64,000 nt of DNA from Adhaeretor mobilis (GTDB lineage: Bacteria; Planctomycetota; Planctomycetia; Pirellulales; Lacipirellulaceae): the NCBI RefSeq assembly GCF_007741515.1, contig NZ_CP036263.1:4637178-4701177 (forward strand), in the 5' to 3' direction. Position numbers and translations under genes: made by a program. Each line of letters starts with the position of its first letter. Position 1 is the first letter of the stretch. The notes under the pieces are model-generated. The model was not told where the DNA came from. It did no database searches and saw only the letters and a list, made by a program, of their open reading frames with translations. This document shows, piece after piece, positions 43,388 to 53,523 of the stretch.

Positions 43388-43558
43388 TTACAAATCCGAC
43401 CCCGAATCGCCTGGGTTCTTACGACCGGTCAAGAAGTTGTAGATAAACGCAATCACCGCGACGACTAGCAGTAGATGGATCAATCCGCCAACGAAGAACT
43501 TCAGCACGACGGATACGACCCAAACGACGCAGAGTAGTACAATGATGGCCCAAAGCAT
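43388..43558 (-). CDS. Lmo0937-type small membrane protein
   Basis: A 56-residue membrane protein with two hydrophobic helices (LWAIIVLLCVVWVVSVVL, LIHLLLVVAVIAFIYNFL) and a short basic Gly/Ser end, matching the small lmo0937 family. ATG 43558 has AGAGG six bases ahead; an earlier ATG at 43597 lacks one. Function unknown. Confidence 0.75.
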   Translation of the reverse strand: MLWAIIVLLCVVWVVSVVLKFFVGGLIHLLLVVAVIAFIYNFLTGRKNPGDSGSDL

Positions 43559-43637
43559 TTGGTACCTCTGAAAGTAAGCGGAGAGTGTTTTCTTCATGAT
43601 GCGTTGAAGGATCAGACAGTGCTTGCGCTCACGTCGG

Positions 43638-44735
43638 CTAAATAGTCGCGGTCACAGTGCGCGGCTTAGCATGGGGCGGCGCGACGACATTGCCTTTTTT
43701 AGAATTCGCACCCGCCTCAACCCAATCAACCACGCGCCAGTCGAGCCATCTCCGATCAGGATCGCGGCCTGTCTTGGCGACGAACCCTAGGTGTCCGCCC
43801 TTGGGGATTACGATGGTTTCAATGCTCTCGCTCTTTTCGTAAGCAAGCAGCGGTCCTGTAGGCACAACCGGGTCGTCGGAGGCTGCGAGTATAGTGACTG
43901 GCTCAGTGATGCCCGCGAGCTTGGGACCGGGCTGGGTGGCAGAATAGTATTCTTCGGCAGACGCAAAACCGCCGCCGGGGGCGACAACCATTTCATCGAT
44001 TTGTTTTAGACGTTTGGGACGAGGCGGCGTAGGCGATGGCGCTTCCTCGGGGAACAAATGCCAACGTTGCATGACTTGCTTCCACAACAGTTTTACAAAG
44101 AAGCGGTCGTAGGCCCTGCCACCCATGCCGTCGAAGCGTTGCTCGACGTCGAATAAATCAATCGGCGGGCAAATCGCTAAGGCACGTTGGTAGTTAGCGA
44201 GTTTTTCGCCTGTGTGATCGCCCAGCATGTTGAGGGTGATCGTACCGCCGAGCGAGAAGCCTACGATCTGCACTGGCGACTCAGGGTAGAGATCGGCAAG
44301 GTATTCCAGCGCCGAGCGCACGTCTTCGCCACGGCCGCAGTGGGCCGGCAAGCGAGCAAGCCCTTCCCCTGCTCCGCAGCCACGCATGTCCATACGAAAC
44401 ACGTTGTAGCCGCGATCGGTCAACCGCTCCATGCAGCGCTGCATGTAACTGCTGGTGTGACAGCCCGCCAACCCGTGGATGAGTAAGACTATTGCGTCAC
44501 CCGGTTTCCAGCCACCGTTCTGATGACTCTGGGGCTTGTCTTCGTGCAGCGCTATTTGCTCATCGTCGTAACGTCCGACTGGATCGATTGTAGAAACCGT
44601 GTGCAGTTTGGCCGTGTAAGGCCGATACTTGTGCGGCCAATGAATGCCGACAATGGTTTGCAAATGCCCGCTAGGCAAGAGCCTGTAGGGGCGGAAGCTC
44701 CAATCGACGGTGCTATGAGTGTTGGCTTCGGACAT
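43638..44735 (-). CDS. YheT family alpha/beta hydrolase
   Basis: A 365-residue YheT-type hydrolase. The fold motifs are IVLLIHGLAGCHTSSY, the DMRGCGAGEG turn, the nucleophile elbow GFSLGGTIT and the late acid in AASDDPVVP, followed by KGGHLGFV with the His. Substrate unknown; the family includes short-chain esterases. Start ATG 44735 is typical, beginning before RPYRLLPSGHLQT. Confidence 0.87.
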   Translation of the reverse strand: MSEANTHSTVDWSFRPYRLLPSGHLQTIVGIHWPHKYRPYTAKLHTVSTIDPVGRYDDEQIALHEDKPQSHQNGGWKPGDAIVLLIHGLAGCHTSSYMQRCMERLTDRGYNVFRMDMRGCGAGEGLARLPAHCGRGEDVRSALEYLADLYPESPVQIVGFSLGGTITLNMLGDHTGEKLANYQRALAICPPIDLFDVEQRFDGMGGRAYDRFFVKLLWKQVMQRWHLFPEEAPSPTPPRPKRLKQIDEMVVAPGGGFASAEEYYSATQPGPKLAGITEPVTILAASDDPVVPTGPLLAYEKSESIETIVIPKGGHLGFVAKTGRDPDRRWLDWRVVDWVEAGANSKKGNVVAPPHAKPRTVTATI

Positions 44736-45125
44736 GTGGAAGGTGGGGAGAAACGTGCTGTGAGGCAAGGTTGGACGCTACATGATTCTAGCAAGAAACG
44801 AGCCACATCGGCAGAGTGCGAAACGAATGCCTTGCAGCGGGGCGCTCGCGAAAGCACTTTTTAGTCTACAGATAGCACAGATTTCTCAAAACAAGAGCAG
44901 TTTGCTCGCGCGAACGTGAGATACCTTGACAAATAAGACGCTGCCAGCCGGAGGTAGATTCGGCAGACTCGACCCTACCCGCAGAGTTTACCGCCTTTGG
45001 CCGAGCGCTCTCCCGGGGAAATGATTCGAGACGGTTTGGGCGAGAATCCGATGACGGAACATAGTCGAGACGGTGCGCGCTGCCAACGCCCCACTGCCAG
45101 GACCTCCCCGAAAGGACTTACTGCC
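44736..45125. other. Intergenic region
   Basis: About 390 bases between divergent genes. I see no hairpin of note, repeat or gene. An AAAGGA near 45111 supports the next start. Confidence 0.4.
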
Positions 45126-45842
45126 ATGAGTGAATCCCGTGCTGTGCCTAATTCAACCGAATCTGTTGCGACAGGGCCCGCTGTCGCCCTTGTGATGAAA
45201 CTCGGCGGAACCGTGGACGCGGGGGTAGTTTCGAGGTTGGCTTCGCGATTGGCCAGCGACCAAATGGTCGCTACTTGGGCAGTAAGCGATTCGAAACAGC
45301 TTAACGTTCTTCGCAATGTAAAGCCCGCAGGACGTGAGTTAGCGCTGGATGTTTCTGAAATATCGGAGCTGCGCATCGCCACAGAGAAGCTCGCGCAGCT
45401 TCAGGAAACCTCTAAAGTGGAAAGCCTGCTCGCAAGCGAGACTCAACTGCGCCGCTACGTGGCTCTGGCCAGTGGTGCGAACATTACGGCTGCCTTGGTG
45501 GAAGATGCCGCCAGCAAAGGCCCGCGGCAAGCTGGTCCGGGACTATGGCGATTTGCTACCGGTATAGAATTCCCTATCGAGGCAAGCTGGCCACGCCTAT
45601 TCTCCAGCCGCAGCGCCAAGTCTGTCAGTGACGTAGCAACCGGTGGCGTAGCCGCCGTGAAGATCGACATGCAGAAGCTCGCTGGCTCATCGGCCGGGCA
45701 AAAGCAAGTCGATCGCCTGCTTACGAAACTCGCTTGGGCTCAGAACAACGGCACGGTAGTCACGACGCTCAGTGATTTAGCTGCAATCTACGCGGCGCGA
45801 ACTGAAGTTCGTCCGCAGCGTTCCATCTTACGCGCTGCTTAA
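45126..45842 (+). CDS. Hypothetical protein, possible degenerate NodB-like fold
   Basis: A 238-residue protein with no clear family. Order of strands (VALVMKLGG, ATWAVSD, LWRFATGIEF) and the final VVTTLSDLAAIYAAR resemble a polysaccharide-deacetylase-type barrel, but no catalytic residues are seen, so this is a guess. The ATG at 45126 has AAAGGA upstream. No signal peptide. Confidence 0.45.
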   Translation: MSESRAVPNSTESVATGPAVALVMKLGGTVDAGVVSRLASRLASDQMVATWAVSDSKQLNVLRNVKPAGRELALDVSEISELRIATEKLAQLQETSKVESLLASETQLRRYVALASGANITAALVEDAASKGPRQAGPGLWRFATGIEFPIEASWPRLFSSRSAKSVSDVATGGVAAVKIDMQKLAGSSAGQKQVDRLLTKLAWAQNNGTVVTTLSDLAAIYAARTEVRPQRSILRAA

Positions 45843-45943
45843 TTTCCGGAGAATGACTCCTGAAATGCGCCCCGAGCCGTCATCACGCTATCCGAGCCAA
45901 CATGCATTAGCAGTCGGCTCAGAAACCCCCGATCCTGCCCTGC

Positions 45944-46126
45944 TTAGCGAACTTCGCGAAACGCTTCCCAACTGGCGAAACCTAGCATCAAGCTGCCGAG
46001 GATGACGCCGAGATTCATCTTCCAGTTAGCCGTTTCGAAGGGCACACCGATGGCCCAATCTAGTGTGAAGACCACAGCGAGAAGTCCCGCGACGACCATC
46101 CCCAAGATCGTCATTGCTTTGGACAT
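45944..46126 (-). CDS. Small membrane protein
   Basis: A 60-residue protein with two membrane segments (ILGMVVAGLLAVVFTLDW, NLGVILGSLMLGFAS). Unknown family. The size and clean hydrophobic pattern support it, but the evidence is modest. Confidence 0.5.
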   Translation of the reverse strand: MSKAMTILGMVVAGLLAVVFTLDWAIGVPFETANWKMNLGVILGSLMLGFASWEAFREVR

Positions 46127-46356
46127 GGGCGGAAAACCTGGGTGTGCGTCTGAAAAAAAGAGCGGGGATTATGCGATTCTTGACTAGTAGCTGGGCTGGC
46201 TAGAGGATCTAGGTCTACCTGCCTCCGAATTTCTAGTATAGTTACTCGCAAGCGATTGTCAGGGCGCTGATCGCCAAGCTGGGTGAAGAATTTGACGGAA
46301 TTTGACGATTCTGCGGGCTTAGGCTATCGAATTGCTTGCCCCGCGAGTGGCAAAGT

Positions 46357-46920
46357 CTAGGCGTCATCGTCGGCTGTTTCCAGGCCTCGCTCTTTGCGAA
46401 TCTTCTGCACTTGATCGACGAGGCTCTCGATGACCGTCTGGTTGGCACTGATATTTAGCCACGCCCGGTAATAGGTCCAGCCAATTAGACAGATGCCGGC
46501 GAGTGCAGCCACCAAGTGTACATTCGCCCAGTCAGCCGTGTTTTCCATGGCATTGCCCGGGTCGCTGCGAGCACCCAATGCGGCAACGCCCACCACGGTA
46601 AACATGCCGACGAGGCACAGCGGAAAGGTTTTTCGCTTGAGCTGGATGCTCTTTCGTAGTGATTGGGTGTCCAGTGCGTAGGTCTCGGTGACCTCCTTGC
46701 ACCAGCGGCTAGTACCTATGAAATACGTCACGACGATGCTCTCAACCAGCACCACCGCCAGGGCTGCGGCCACGCCAGTAAGCAAGTGAATGCTCCTAAG
46801 TCGTAGGTCACTCGACTCCGGTGGACTCGTGTAGAGGTCGCCTATGCCAAGCCCGAGGACAAGTGCCGCGGCGACCAATCCGAGCGAGAGTGTCGAGAGC
46901 GTAGTGAAAATTCGGGCCAT
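46357..46920 (-). CDS. Hypothetical four-helix membrane protein
   Basis: A 187-residue protein with about four hydrophobic segments (LSLGLVAAALVLGLGIG, LTGVAAALAVVLVESIVV, FPLCLVGMFTVVGVAALGA, NVHLVAALAGICLIGWTYY) and a C-terminal coiled-coil-like tail. No family recognised. Confidence 0.6.
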   Translation of the reverse strand: MARIFTTLSTLSLGLVAAALVLGLGIGDLYTSPPESSDLRLRSIHLLTGVAAALAVVLVESIVVTYFIGTSRWCKEVTETYALDTQSLRKSIQLKRKTFPLCLVGMFTVVGVAALGARSDPGNAMENTADWANVHLVAALAGICLIGWTYYRAWLNISANQTVIESLVDQVQKIRKERGLETADDDA

Positions 46921-47118
46921 TTGTGTCTTTAAGGTAGTTAGTCTGCAAGAGCGAGTTAGTCATTGTAACTCGCCCCGCCCATCGACGGCAGGGCGTTGCT
47001 TGAGAGTCGCCAGGGTTTAGAATCGTGGAAGGTTCGCAGCTCTACTGCCGCTTCCGGCTTACCCACCAAATCACTTGCATTTCCAAGTTCTAAACCTACT
47101 CCAACCCGCTTTCCAACT

Positions 47119-48234
47119 GTGCCCTCCACCGATCATAAACCACTGCTAGCCGTAACGATGGGCGACCCCGGAGGCATCGGCCCAGAGGTCATCGTGCGGG
47201 CGTGGGCTGACCCTGCGGTACACGAATCGGCACGGCTAGTCGTGCTAGGGCATCCAGAAATCATGCGACGGGCAGCCGCCCACGTGAGATCAGAAGTTGA
47301 AATTAAGCCTGTCGACTCCACCGCGGCACTGGCGGCTGCGGTAGCCGATGTGACTGATGCTCACCACATGGCCTGCTTAACGATGGGCGACGATGCGGTG
47401 CTCGACGCGCCGACAGGCGTGATCGATGCGCGGGCTGGCGAGGCGGCTTATCAAGCTGTCGTGCGAGCAACACGCGGCGCACTGGCCGGAGAGTTCGACG
47501 GGCTGGTGACCGCCCCTTTGAACAAAGCTGGGTTACATGCCGCCGGGCATTGGTACCCGGGACATACGGAATTACTGGCCGAGTTATGCGGAGTCGATGA
47601 CTTCGCCATGATGCTTTACTTGCCAGCTGAGGAATTGGCTCGCCAAGGGAAAAAATCACAAGCCGGGTTGGGTGTCATTCATTCGACGCTGCACTGCGCG
47701 ATGCGAGATGTTTTCGATCAGCTTACTCCCGAGAGAATCGCCGCGAAGTGCGGCCTCGCGAATGCGGTGTTTGCTGAGGGCTTTGGCGTAGAGCAGCCGC
47801 GCATCGGTGTGCTGGCCTTGAACCCGCACGCCGGCGAGAGCGGTCTGTTTGGCGACGAGGAATCTCGCATCATTGAGCCGGGAGTGAAGCTCGCACAACA
47901 ATCCGGCATCAACGCGGCAGGCCCTTACCCTGCTGACACGCTGTTGATTCGCGCCGTGGATGGCGAATTCGATGGCGTCGTGGCGATGTATCACGATCAA
48001 GGTCACATTGCTTTGAAACTGTTGGGCATGCACCGCGCAGTGAATATCACCCTAGGGCTACCTATCGTGCGAACGAGCGTGGCCCACGGCACGGCATTCG
48101 ACAAAGCTTGGAGCAAGGATGCTGACACGAGCCCAGCGGAATCCACAGGCATGGTGGCAGCGATCAAAGCAGCGAGCGAGTTGGCGCGGCGCGGGTTTCA
48201 TTTCAAAACGACCAATGCAGGGGTGATTGCATGA
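47119..48234 (+). CDS. pdxA: 4-hydroxythreonine-4-phosphate dehydrogenase
   Basis: A 371-residue PdxA, oxidising 4-phosphohydroxy-threonine in pyridoxal phosphate synthesis. Motifs: VTMGDPGGIGPEV, GLVTAPLNKAGLH, WYPGHTELLAELCG, and YHDQGHIALKLLG, with metal-binding His residues. Start GTG 47119 gives a normal beginning; the frame extends upstream. The downstream gene starts 4 bases before its end (ATGA overlap), so both are cotranscribed. Confidence 0.93.
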   Translation: MPSTDHKPLLAVTMGDPGGIGPEVIVRAWADPAVHESARLVVLGHPEIMRRAAAHVRSEVEIKPVDSTAALAAAVADVTDAHHMACLTMGDDAVLDAPTGVIDARAGEAAYQAVVRATRGALAGEFDGLVTAPLNKAGLHAAGHWYPGHTELLAELCGVDDFAMMLYLPAEELARQGKKSQAGLGVIHSTLHCAMRDVFDQLTPERIAAKCGLANAVFAEGFGVEQPRIGVLALNPHAGESGLFGDEESRIIEPGVKLAQQSGINAAGPYPADTLLIRAVDGEFDGVVAMYHDQGHIALKLLGMHRAVNITLGLPIVRTSVAHGTAFDKAWSKDADTSPAESTGMVAAIKAASELARRGFHFKTTNAGVIA

Positions 48235-49820
48235 CGAGATTGAGGAAGCGATGGCATTTGATTCTATTCGTATCGCATCTCGTCTTCAGTGTGCAATTCC
48301 TGACGGATGCGCAAGCTCAACGGAACGATCAAGCGAAGGGGGAAAATAGCCTCAAGGACTTTCGGGGTGTTGTCCCAGAGCAATTGCTGGTGCCAGTTGT
48401 TATCGAGAAGAACGTGGAGAGTAATGGAATCAGTGAATTGGCGCGTCTAGACGGATTGATAAGAAGAGTAGAGCCAGGGGACACTGAAGAAAGAATTTGG
48501 GACATAGCGGACGGAGTGACTCCCGTCCCATCTCGCGATGCTTTCCCGCTCTTGCATGAGATAGCAGACAAGAACCGACAGTACATTGAGCAACTAGAAA
48601 GCATTTCTCATCTGACGTACATCCCTCAGCTGGAGATGGGGGCTGGACCCAAGGGTTTTTTCTCGGCACTTCATCTTAGAGATGCAGCTCGGTTAGAGAT
48701 CACACTTCTGTTGGAAGAAGGAGAAACGGCTGAGGCAACTACACTCTGCTTAGCTTGCTTCCGTATCGGTGACAAACTCATGCAATCGAACGGAAACCTC
48801 AATTGCGTTAAGGAAGGATATGAGTTTCAGAGGACTTCCCTCATCGCAGCGGCACAGCTTTTCATCAATGAACGAGTGTCCGCAAAAGCAGCAGAACAAT
48901 TATTTCAAGTTGTGAATGAGGGCATCGCTAGACCTTTCTCACTCGAGGCTAGACTATGTCACGACTTTCAATTCTACCATCAACCCTGGTTGGCGAGTCT
49001 TCCGCGCGGCGATGACTTGAAACAGGCTATTGATGCTCAATTGGAATACATGGTTCCAGAGGATGCCTCCCCTGAGCATCGCAAAAGGGTGACCACGGAA
49101 CTCGAAAAAAGGCGCAAGCCAATTCTTGAAATGCTCGACAGCCATAAAGAAGCTTATAACTGGGAAGCGACCGTGCGGCTGCTTGCCAAATCGTACGAGA
49201 GTGAACTAACTCAAGGATATCCCGCACCAGAAGAAACAGAGAAAACGGAGGACGGAGAGGTTTCGGTATGGCCTCGTGAAATCTCCCTCAACCCTTTGAG
49301 CACTTTTGGGGGCTACTTTGGTAAGTCTTTCGAAATGCCAGACGAAGCTAAATTGGCCCAGGCCAAGAGACAACTCGCTGGCGTTACCAATCCGTTTGGA
49401 AAGCATCTAATTCGAGGCCTAGGGCCTGATCCCTCGGCAAGAATCTATAGAGCATACATCCTGGACTTGTCACTCCGATCAACCCAATTGGGCACTCAGC
49501 TATTTCGGCTGCGCCGCGGTCAATTACCCGAGTCACTTGCACAAGTCGTTGATGATGGGATCATTGAAAGCGTTCCGATCGACCCCTACGGAGGTCATCT
49601 AAAGTATGATGCCACAAAGAAGATAATTTGGAGCATCGGCCCGAACCGGATCAATGAGTTAGGAAAATTTGAGCCGGACGACGCTCGCTTCCTCAACTGG
49701 ATGAGGTCTTCATTTAACTTGGAGCATTTAGGTCCTAAACTCCCAGAGTCAGCAGGACCGAAGCCTGACGACAAAGCCATACGTGTGCTTGTCCCTGGGG
49801 ATCGACCCTCAAGGGAATAA
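48231..49820 (+). CDS. Secreted protein overlapping pdxA
   Basis: A 529-residue hypothetical secreted protein. A signal peptide (1 to about 30, ending AQAQ) precedes a mostly helical body. The C-terminal part (LRRGQLPESLAQVVDDG, IDPYGGHLKYDATKKI, WSIGPNRIN) resembles the end section of type II secretion pseudopilin-like proteins found in planctomycetes. It starts within pdxA by 4 bases. The codons are AT-richer than pdxA, which may indicate separate origin. Confidence 0.65.
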   Translation: MTRLRKRWHLILFVSHLVFSVQFLTDAQAQRNDQAKGENSLKDFRGVVPEQLLVPVVIEKNVESNGISELARLDGLIRRVEPGDTEERIWDIADGVTPVPSRDAFPLLHEIADKNRQYIEQLESISHLTYIPQLEMGAGPKGFFSALHLRDAARLEITLLLEEGETAEATTLCLACFRIGDKLMQSNGNLNCVKEGYEFQRTSLIAAAQLFINERVSAKAAEQLFQVVNEGIARPFSLEARLCHDFQFYHQPWLASLPRGDDLKQAIDAQLEYMVPEDASPEHRKRVTTELEKRRKPILEMLDSHKEAYNWEATVRLLAKSYESELTQGYPAPEETEKTEDGEVSVWPREISLNPLSTFGGYFGKSFEMPDEAKLAQAKRQLAGVTNPFGKHLIRGLGPDPSARIYRAYILDLSLRSTQLGTQLFRLRRGQLPESLAQVVDDGIIESVPIDPYGGHLKYDATKKIIWSIGPNRINELGKFEPDDARFLNWMRSSFNLEHLGPKLPESAGPKPDDKAIRVLVPGDRPSRE

Positions 49821-49869
49821 AAAGGACCGCCACTCCAATCATTATCGCATCATTCCAAACTATACTCAT

Positions 49870-50493
49870 ATGCCCAACGACACGCTCCTCTACCTCATCC
49901 GCCACGGCGTAACCGCAGCCAACGAAGGGGGCGTGCTGCAGGGGCGAGGAGTGGACAACCCGCTGTCGGATTTTGGCAAAGCGCAAGCGAATCGCACGGC
50001 TTATGCGCTGGCTGAGTTTCCGCTGCAAGCCGTGTACGCGAGCCCGCTGCTTCGAGCGCAAGAAACCGCCGCTGCGATTGCCGAGCCGCACGATGGCGAG
50101 GTCACAACGGTCAATGAACTTGCCGAGGTGCACGTCGGCCGCTGGGAAGGTCGCACGTGGGCGCAGATCGAAGCGGACGAGCCTGATGCGTACCGGCAGT
50201 TTGTGGATACCGAGGGGGATGTGGGCTATCCCGAGGGCGAGACCTTCACGCAGGTTTTCGAACGAGTAAGCGGAGCGTTGAATCCGCTCTACGAGCGGCA
50301 TGAAGGCGAGTCATTCGCCGTGGTGGCTCACAGCGTCGTGAACCGTTGCTACTTGGCTACGCTACTAGGAAGGGAACCGCATCGAGGACGCGACGTGCTG
50401 CAAGGCAACTGTGGCGTGAATGTGATCCGCCGGCGCGAAGGGAAATTGCGCATCGTGACGTTGAACTCGGCGTTGCATCTGCACGGTGTTTAG
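49870..50493 (+). CDS. Histidine phosphatase family protein
   Basis: A 207-residue phosphoglycerate-mutase-like phosphatase. The catalytic motif LIRHGVTAANEGG holds the phosphorylated His, and the second His lies in VVAHSVVNR; an acidic PEGE segment matches family use. Substrate unknown; close relatives act on alpha-ribazole phosphate or sugar phosphates. ATG 49870 begins the domain. Confidence 0.88.
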   Translation: MPNDTLLYLIRHGVTAANEGGVLQGRGVDNPLSDFGKAQANRTAYALAEFPLQAVYASPLLRAQETAAAIAEPHDGEVTTVNELAEVHVGRWEGRTWAQIEADEPDAYRQFVDTEGDVGYPEGETFTQVFERVSGALNPLYERHEGESFAVVAHSVVNRCYLATLLGREPHRGRDVLQGNCGVNVIRRREGKLRIVTLNSALHLHGV

Positions 50494-50624
50494 CACAAGT
50501 CGAGGATCAAATAGCCGCGAAATAACTTCTCGCCGGTGCCGCTGGGTGGAGCGACCATCTTGTCATTCCGACTGCCGTCTCAGCCAACTCCGTCATTCCG
50601 TGAGGTTGATAAGTGTTCTCCGCC

Positions 50625-51683
50625 TCACCGGCGAAACGTGTTCTTGCGGCTGCTTACACTCTGGATTGGTGCCTCGACCTCGGGTTCTTCCTTGTTCGGT
50701 GACAATCGGTGGAACACTTCCCCAGTGATGTCGACCGCAATGTGCTCGGCGTCGGCGTACTTGAAGAGGTCGAGCTTGTGGTCGATCGCTTGTGCGAACT
50801 GCACGTCGAAGAGCTCATAGCGTGTGAGCGGCTCATCAGCGGGTTCAAACACGACCTCGCCTTGTGACAGAGCAGCGTCCGCTCCACGACGGTACTCGAT
50901 TAGGTAAGGGAAGAGATTGGTTTGCCCGACCATGAGCAGCACGTGATGCGGCAAGGCTTCGGGCCATTCGTCGCCCGGCTTGTAGTTGGGCCAGAGCTTT
51001 TCGACTTGGTCTGGCTTCCAGTGGCCGATTAGCGCGAAGACCGAGCGGTCTTCCCACCACATGGGACGTGGCTCGTCGAAATCAAACCGCTGGACGAGTT
51101 CATCAAGCAGTTGAGTGAGTCCGCCTCGATGGGCAAGTAGCAACTGTTGCGTAGGGCGGGCAACGCGCGCGTCGCTCGGGCCTCTGCCTTGTGTGTTCGG
51201 GGCTTGCCTATTGTTTGCTGCCTTGGCGGCCAGCAGTCGACGGAGTTCATGCAGGTCGATCTTCGTCACTTCGTGTTTGCTAGGCAGATGCAGGTCGGTC
51301 CACAGGTGTTGTGAATCAAAAACTTGCAGCAAACTGCCCTGCTCTCCCGACACAAGTGTCTGCAACGACCATCGCGTGCGGCGCTGGTTGCCAGCTCCTT
51401 GCTGCCAGTACTGGCCGGTGCCGGTGAGTTCGCTGCTGCCGAGATGAACGCGCTGCCGCACTTTGGCAACGATGTTGATGCTGCGCTCGATCGTTTCGAG
51501 CGTCTCGGCCACAAAGCGATTTCCATCGCCCGAGGAAACAATCTGCTGTACCACAGCTTGCGGCTTAGCGGCAGAAGGGGAAACTTCCGCACCTTTCTCG
51601 CGCAATTGCTTTCCATAAATCGCCGCTAGCACGCCAACAGCAACGAATGCGAGACCAGTGATAGCGGATGTTAAACGACGCAA
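50625..51683 (-). CDS. Hypothetical membrane-anchored protein (LolA-like region)
   Basis: A 352-residue protein with an N-terminal membrane helix (residues about 8-25). A middle stretch (TGTGQYWQQGAGNQRRTRW, then SLLQVFDSQHLWTD) alternates strands like LolA/LppX lipoprotein-binding domains, but the match is loose. Start TTG 51683 has AGAGGAAGG upstream. Unknown function. Confidence 0.5.
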   Translation of the reverse strand: MRRLTSAITGLAFVAVGVLAAIYGKQLREKGAEVSPSAAKPQAVVQQIVSSGDGNRFVAETLETIERSINIVAKVRQRVHLGSSELTGTGQYWQQGAGNQRRTRWSLQTLVSGEQGSLLQVFDSQHLWTDLHLPSKHEVTKIDLHELRRLLAAKAANNRQAPNTQGRGPSDARVARPTQQLLLAHRGGLTQLLDELVQRFDFDEPRPMWWEDRSVFALIGHWKPDQVEKLWPNYKPGDEWPEALPHHVLLMVGQTNLFPYLIEYRRGADAALSQGEVVFEPADEPLTRYELFDVQFAQAIDHKLDLFKYADAEHIAVDITGEVFHRLSPNKEEPEVEAPIQSVSSRKNTFRR

Positions 51684-52014
51684 GATGGCCTTCCTCTGCC
51701 GGTTTTGTCGGTTTTGTCAAAGATTCCGGTCGCGTTCTACCGACCAAATACTTTCGGAAGAGCAGCGCGATCACATTGTTATTCGACAAGTGTTGTGCGG
51801 GCGGATTCTAGGTTGAATCTGCCGGGCGAGTCCACGCCAGAGTTGGTTGCTGCTAGCAGTTGACTCGGGTGAGGGGTCGATGCGTTCTCCCAGTTGATTG
51901 AACCACCATAAACGCAATTTTGGGAAGCTGAAGCGCACTGCGAACCGCAGGGCACAGTCTCCACCGTTGACGCGGTACCGCTGCGGCAACGTCTTTCAGT
52001 TCAGGGGGAACGAT
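51684..52014. other. Divergent intergenic region
   Basis: About 330 bases that should carry promoters for both neighbours. An AGGGGG 5-6 bases ahead of ATG 52015 is a good ribosome site. No other structure seen. Confidence 0.4.
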
Positions 52015-53433
52015 ATGAGAGTCAACTTGGCTAAAAAATTACTTTGCCTGGTCGCGATCGCGTCGACCGTCGGCTGCATGGGCGGTGGCGGGCGTGTTGC
52101 CCACAACTTGCCGCCTTCGCAGCGCTTGATGGAACCTGGCCCCGGTGTCGGTGGTCCTGGTCCTGGCGTGATTGGTCCTGGTGGCGGCATGCCCGCTAGC
52201 AGCTCCATGATGCGTGCTGCTGCTATGGGCGGACCTGGCGGCCCAGGCGGCCCTGCGATGTGCGGCCCAGGCGGTTGTCCACCGGCGATGGCTGGACGTA
52301 CCGGAATGCCCGGCCCTGGCCCCATGCAAATGGGAATGCCACCGGTTGGTCCCATCCAACGGGCATCGTTCAAGCAAGACGCAGGCGTGCAGCAAGCTCA
52401 GTGCATGAGCGGGCCGCAATGCGGCATGAGTGGCCCCGGTGCCACTTCGCAACTTGCATTCCTCGGTGTCGAGGGTGGCGAAGTTGCTTGGGACGTAAGC
52501 GGTGCGGGAATGTTTGATTCCTCGCCACTGGTGATGCCTGGGCGTCAGAACTTCAACCAAGGCGGACTCTATCGCTTGAAGCTTTCCAACTTGCCGGAGC
52601 GTCCGGGTGTCGAGTTGTATCCAACCGTAGAAGTCGCTCCGGTGACTCCTCGTACGGATGCTTATCTGGCCCATGCACCAATCCCTATTCAGTTTACCGA
52701 CGAAGATCTCGACCAAGTGCTTAGCGGCAACTTCGTGACGAAGGTTATTTACCTACCAGATCCCGAGTTCCAAGAGCTGGCGCTGGCTGGTGTTGAGACC
52801 TTGGTGAGCACACGACTCGATCCGGGCGTTGATCCCATCGATGAAGCGGACCGTCGCGGTTCGATCTTAGCGATCGTACGCATCGGTAACCTCGACTTGC
52901 AAGCCGCTCGCGGCTTAGCCGGTGGGATGGTCCAGCGTGCTGGCTATATGCAAGGCTGCCCAGACGGCAGCTGCATGCCTGGTGGCGGTAGTCCGATGGA
53001 CGGCGCACCCATGGGCCCGGTCGGGATGAATCCTGCGGGTGTTGGCCCGATGGCTGTGCCTCCGCATATGATTGCCGGCGTGAACGTGCCTCAATACGGA
53101 ATGCCTCATGTGGGCACACCAATTGGTCTGCCTGGTCCGCCGCACATCCCGCTGGGTCATCAAGCCGGTTTAACTTCACACACGATGAAGAACCGCACAA
53201 GAGTTCGTATGCCACCGCCAGTTCACAAGATGAAGATTAATGTGAAGCAGCGTCCGGGCATGAGCTACCCACGTCCAGTGAATAATATTTCCATTGACGA
53301 GAACCAGCGTGCTGGAACACGGATCTGCGGTGGCACGGTTGCTCCTGCTGTGCCGACGATGTTTCAGAATCTGAAGGCAAAGATGGCTAGCTGCCGTGCT
53401 TGCAATGACGATGGCTGCCAGGAATGTCAGTAG
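52015..53433 (+). CDS. Gly/Pro/Met-rich lipoprotein of the envelope
   Basis: A 472-residue lipoprotein. The lipobox STVGC puts the lipidated cysteine at 21. Low-complexity blocks rich in Gly, Pro and Met (GPGVGGPGPGVIGPGGG and similar) flank a middle domain, about residues 183-292, that is also in the next gene (LYRLKLSNLPERPGVELYPT, VTKVIYLPDPEFQELALAGV). It ends with several cysteines (CRACNDDGCQECQ). Probably a structural protein of the cell surface; no enzyme motif. Confidence 0.8.
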   Translation: MRVNLAKKLLCLVAIASTVGCMGGGGRVAHNLPPSQRLMEPGPGVGGPGPGVIGPGGGMPASSSMMRAAAMGGPGGPGGPAMCGPGGCPPAMAGRTGMPGPGPMQMGMPPVGPIQRASFKQDAGVQQAQCMSGPQCGMSGPGATSQLAFLGVEGGEVAWDVSGAGMFDSSPLVMPGRQNFNQGGLYRLKLSNLPERPGVELYPTVEVAPVTPRTDAYLAHAPIPIQFTDEDLDQVLSGNFVTKVIYLPDPEFQELALAGVETLVSTRLDPGVDPIDEADRRGSILAIVRIGNLDLQAARGLAGGMVQRAGYMQGCPDGSCMPGGGSPMDGAPMGPVGMNPAGVGPMAVPPHMIAGVNVPQYGMPHVGTPIGLPGPPHIPLGHQAGLTSHTMKNRTRVRMPPPVHKMKINVKQRPGMSYPRPVNNISIDENQRAGTRICGGTVAPAVPTMFQNLKAKMASCRACNDDGCQECQ

Positions 53434-53470
53434 AAAGCTGTTAGCTGTGAGCTATTAGCTGTTAGCTTTT
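53434..53470. repeat. Tandem GTTAGCT-type repeat
   Basis: Four imperfect copies of GCTGTTA or GCTATTA between 53437 and 53467 lie directly after the lipoprotein stop codon. The ends AAAGCT and AGCTTT pair, so it may help end transcription. Confidence 0.55.
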
Positions 53471-53523
53471 TAAAATTGAATTTGAACACTATGAACTTGC
53501 TCCACGCCTGCAGTTGCTTTGCC

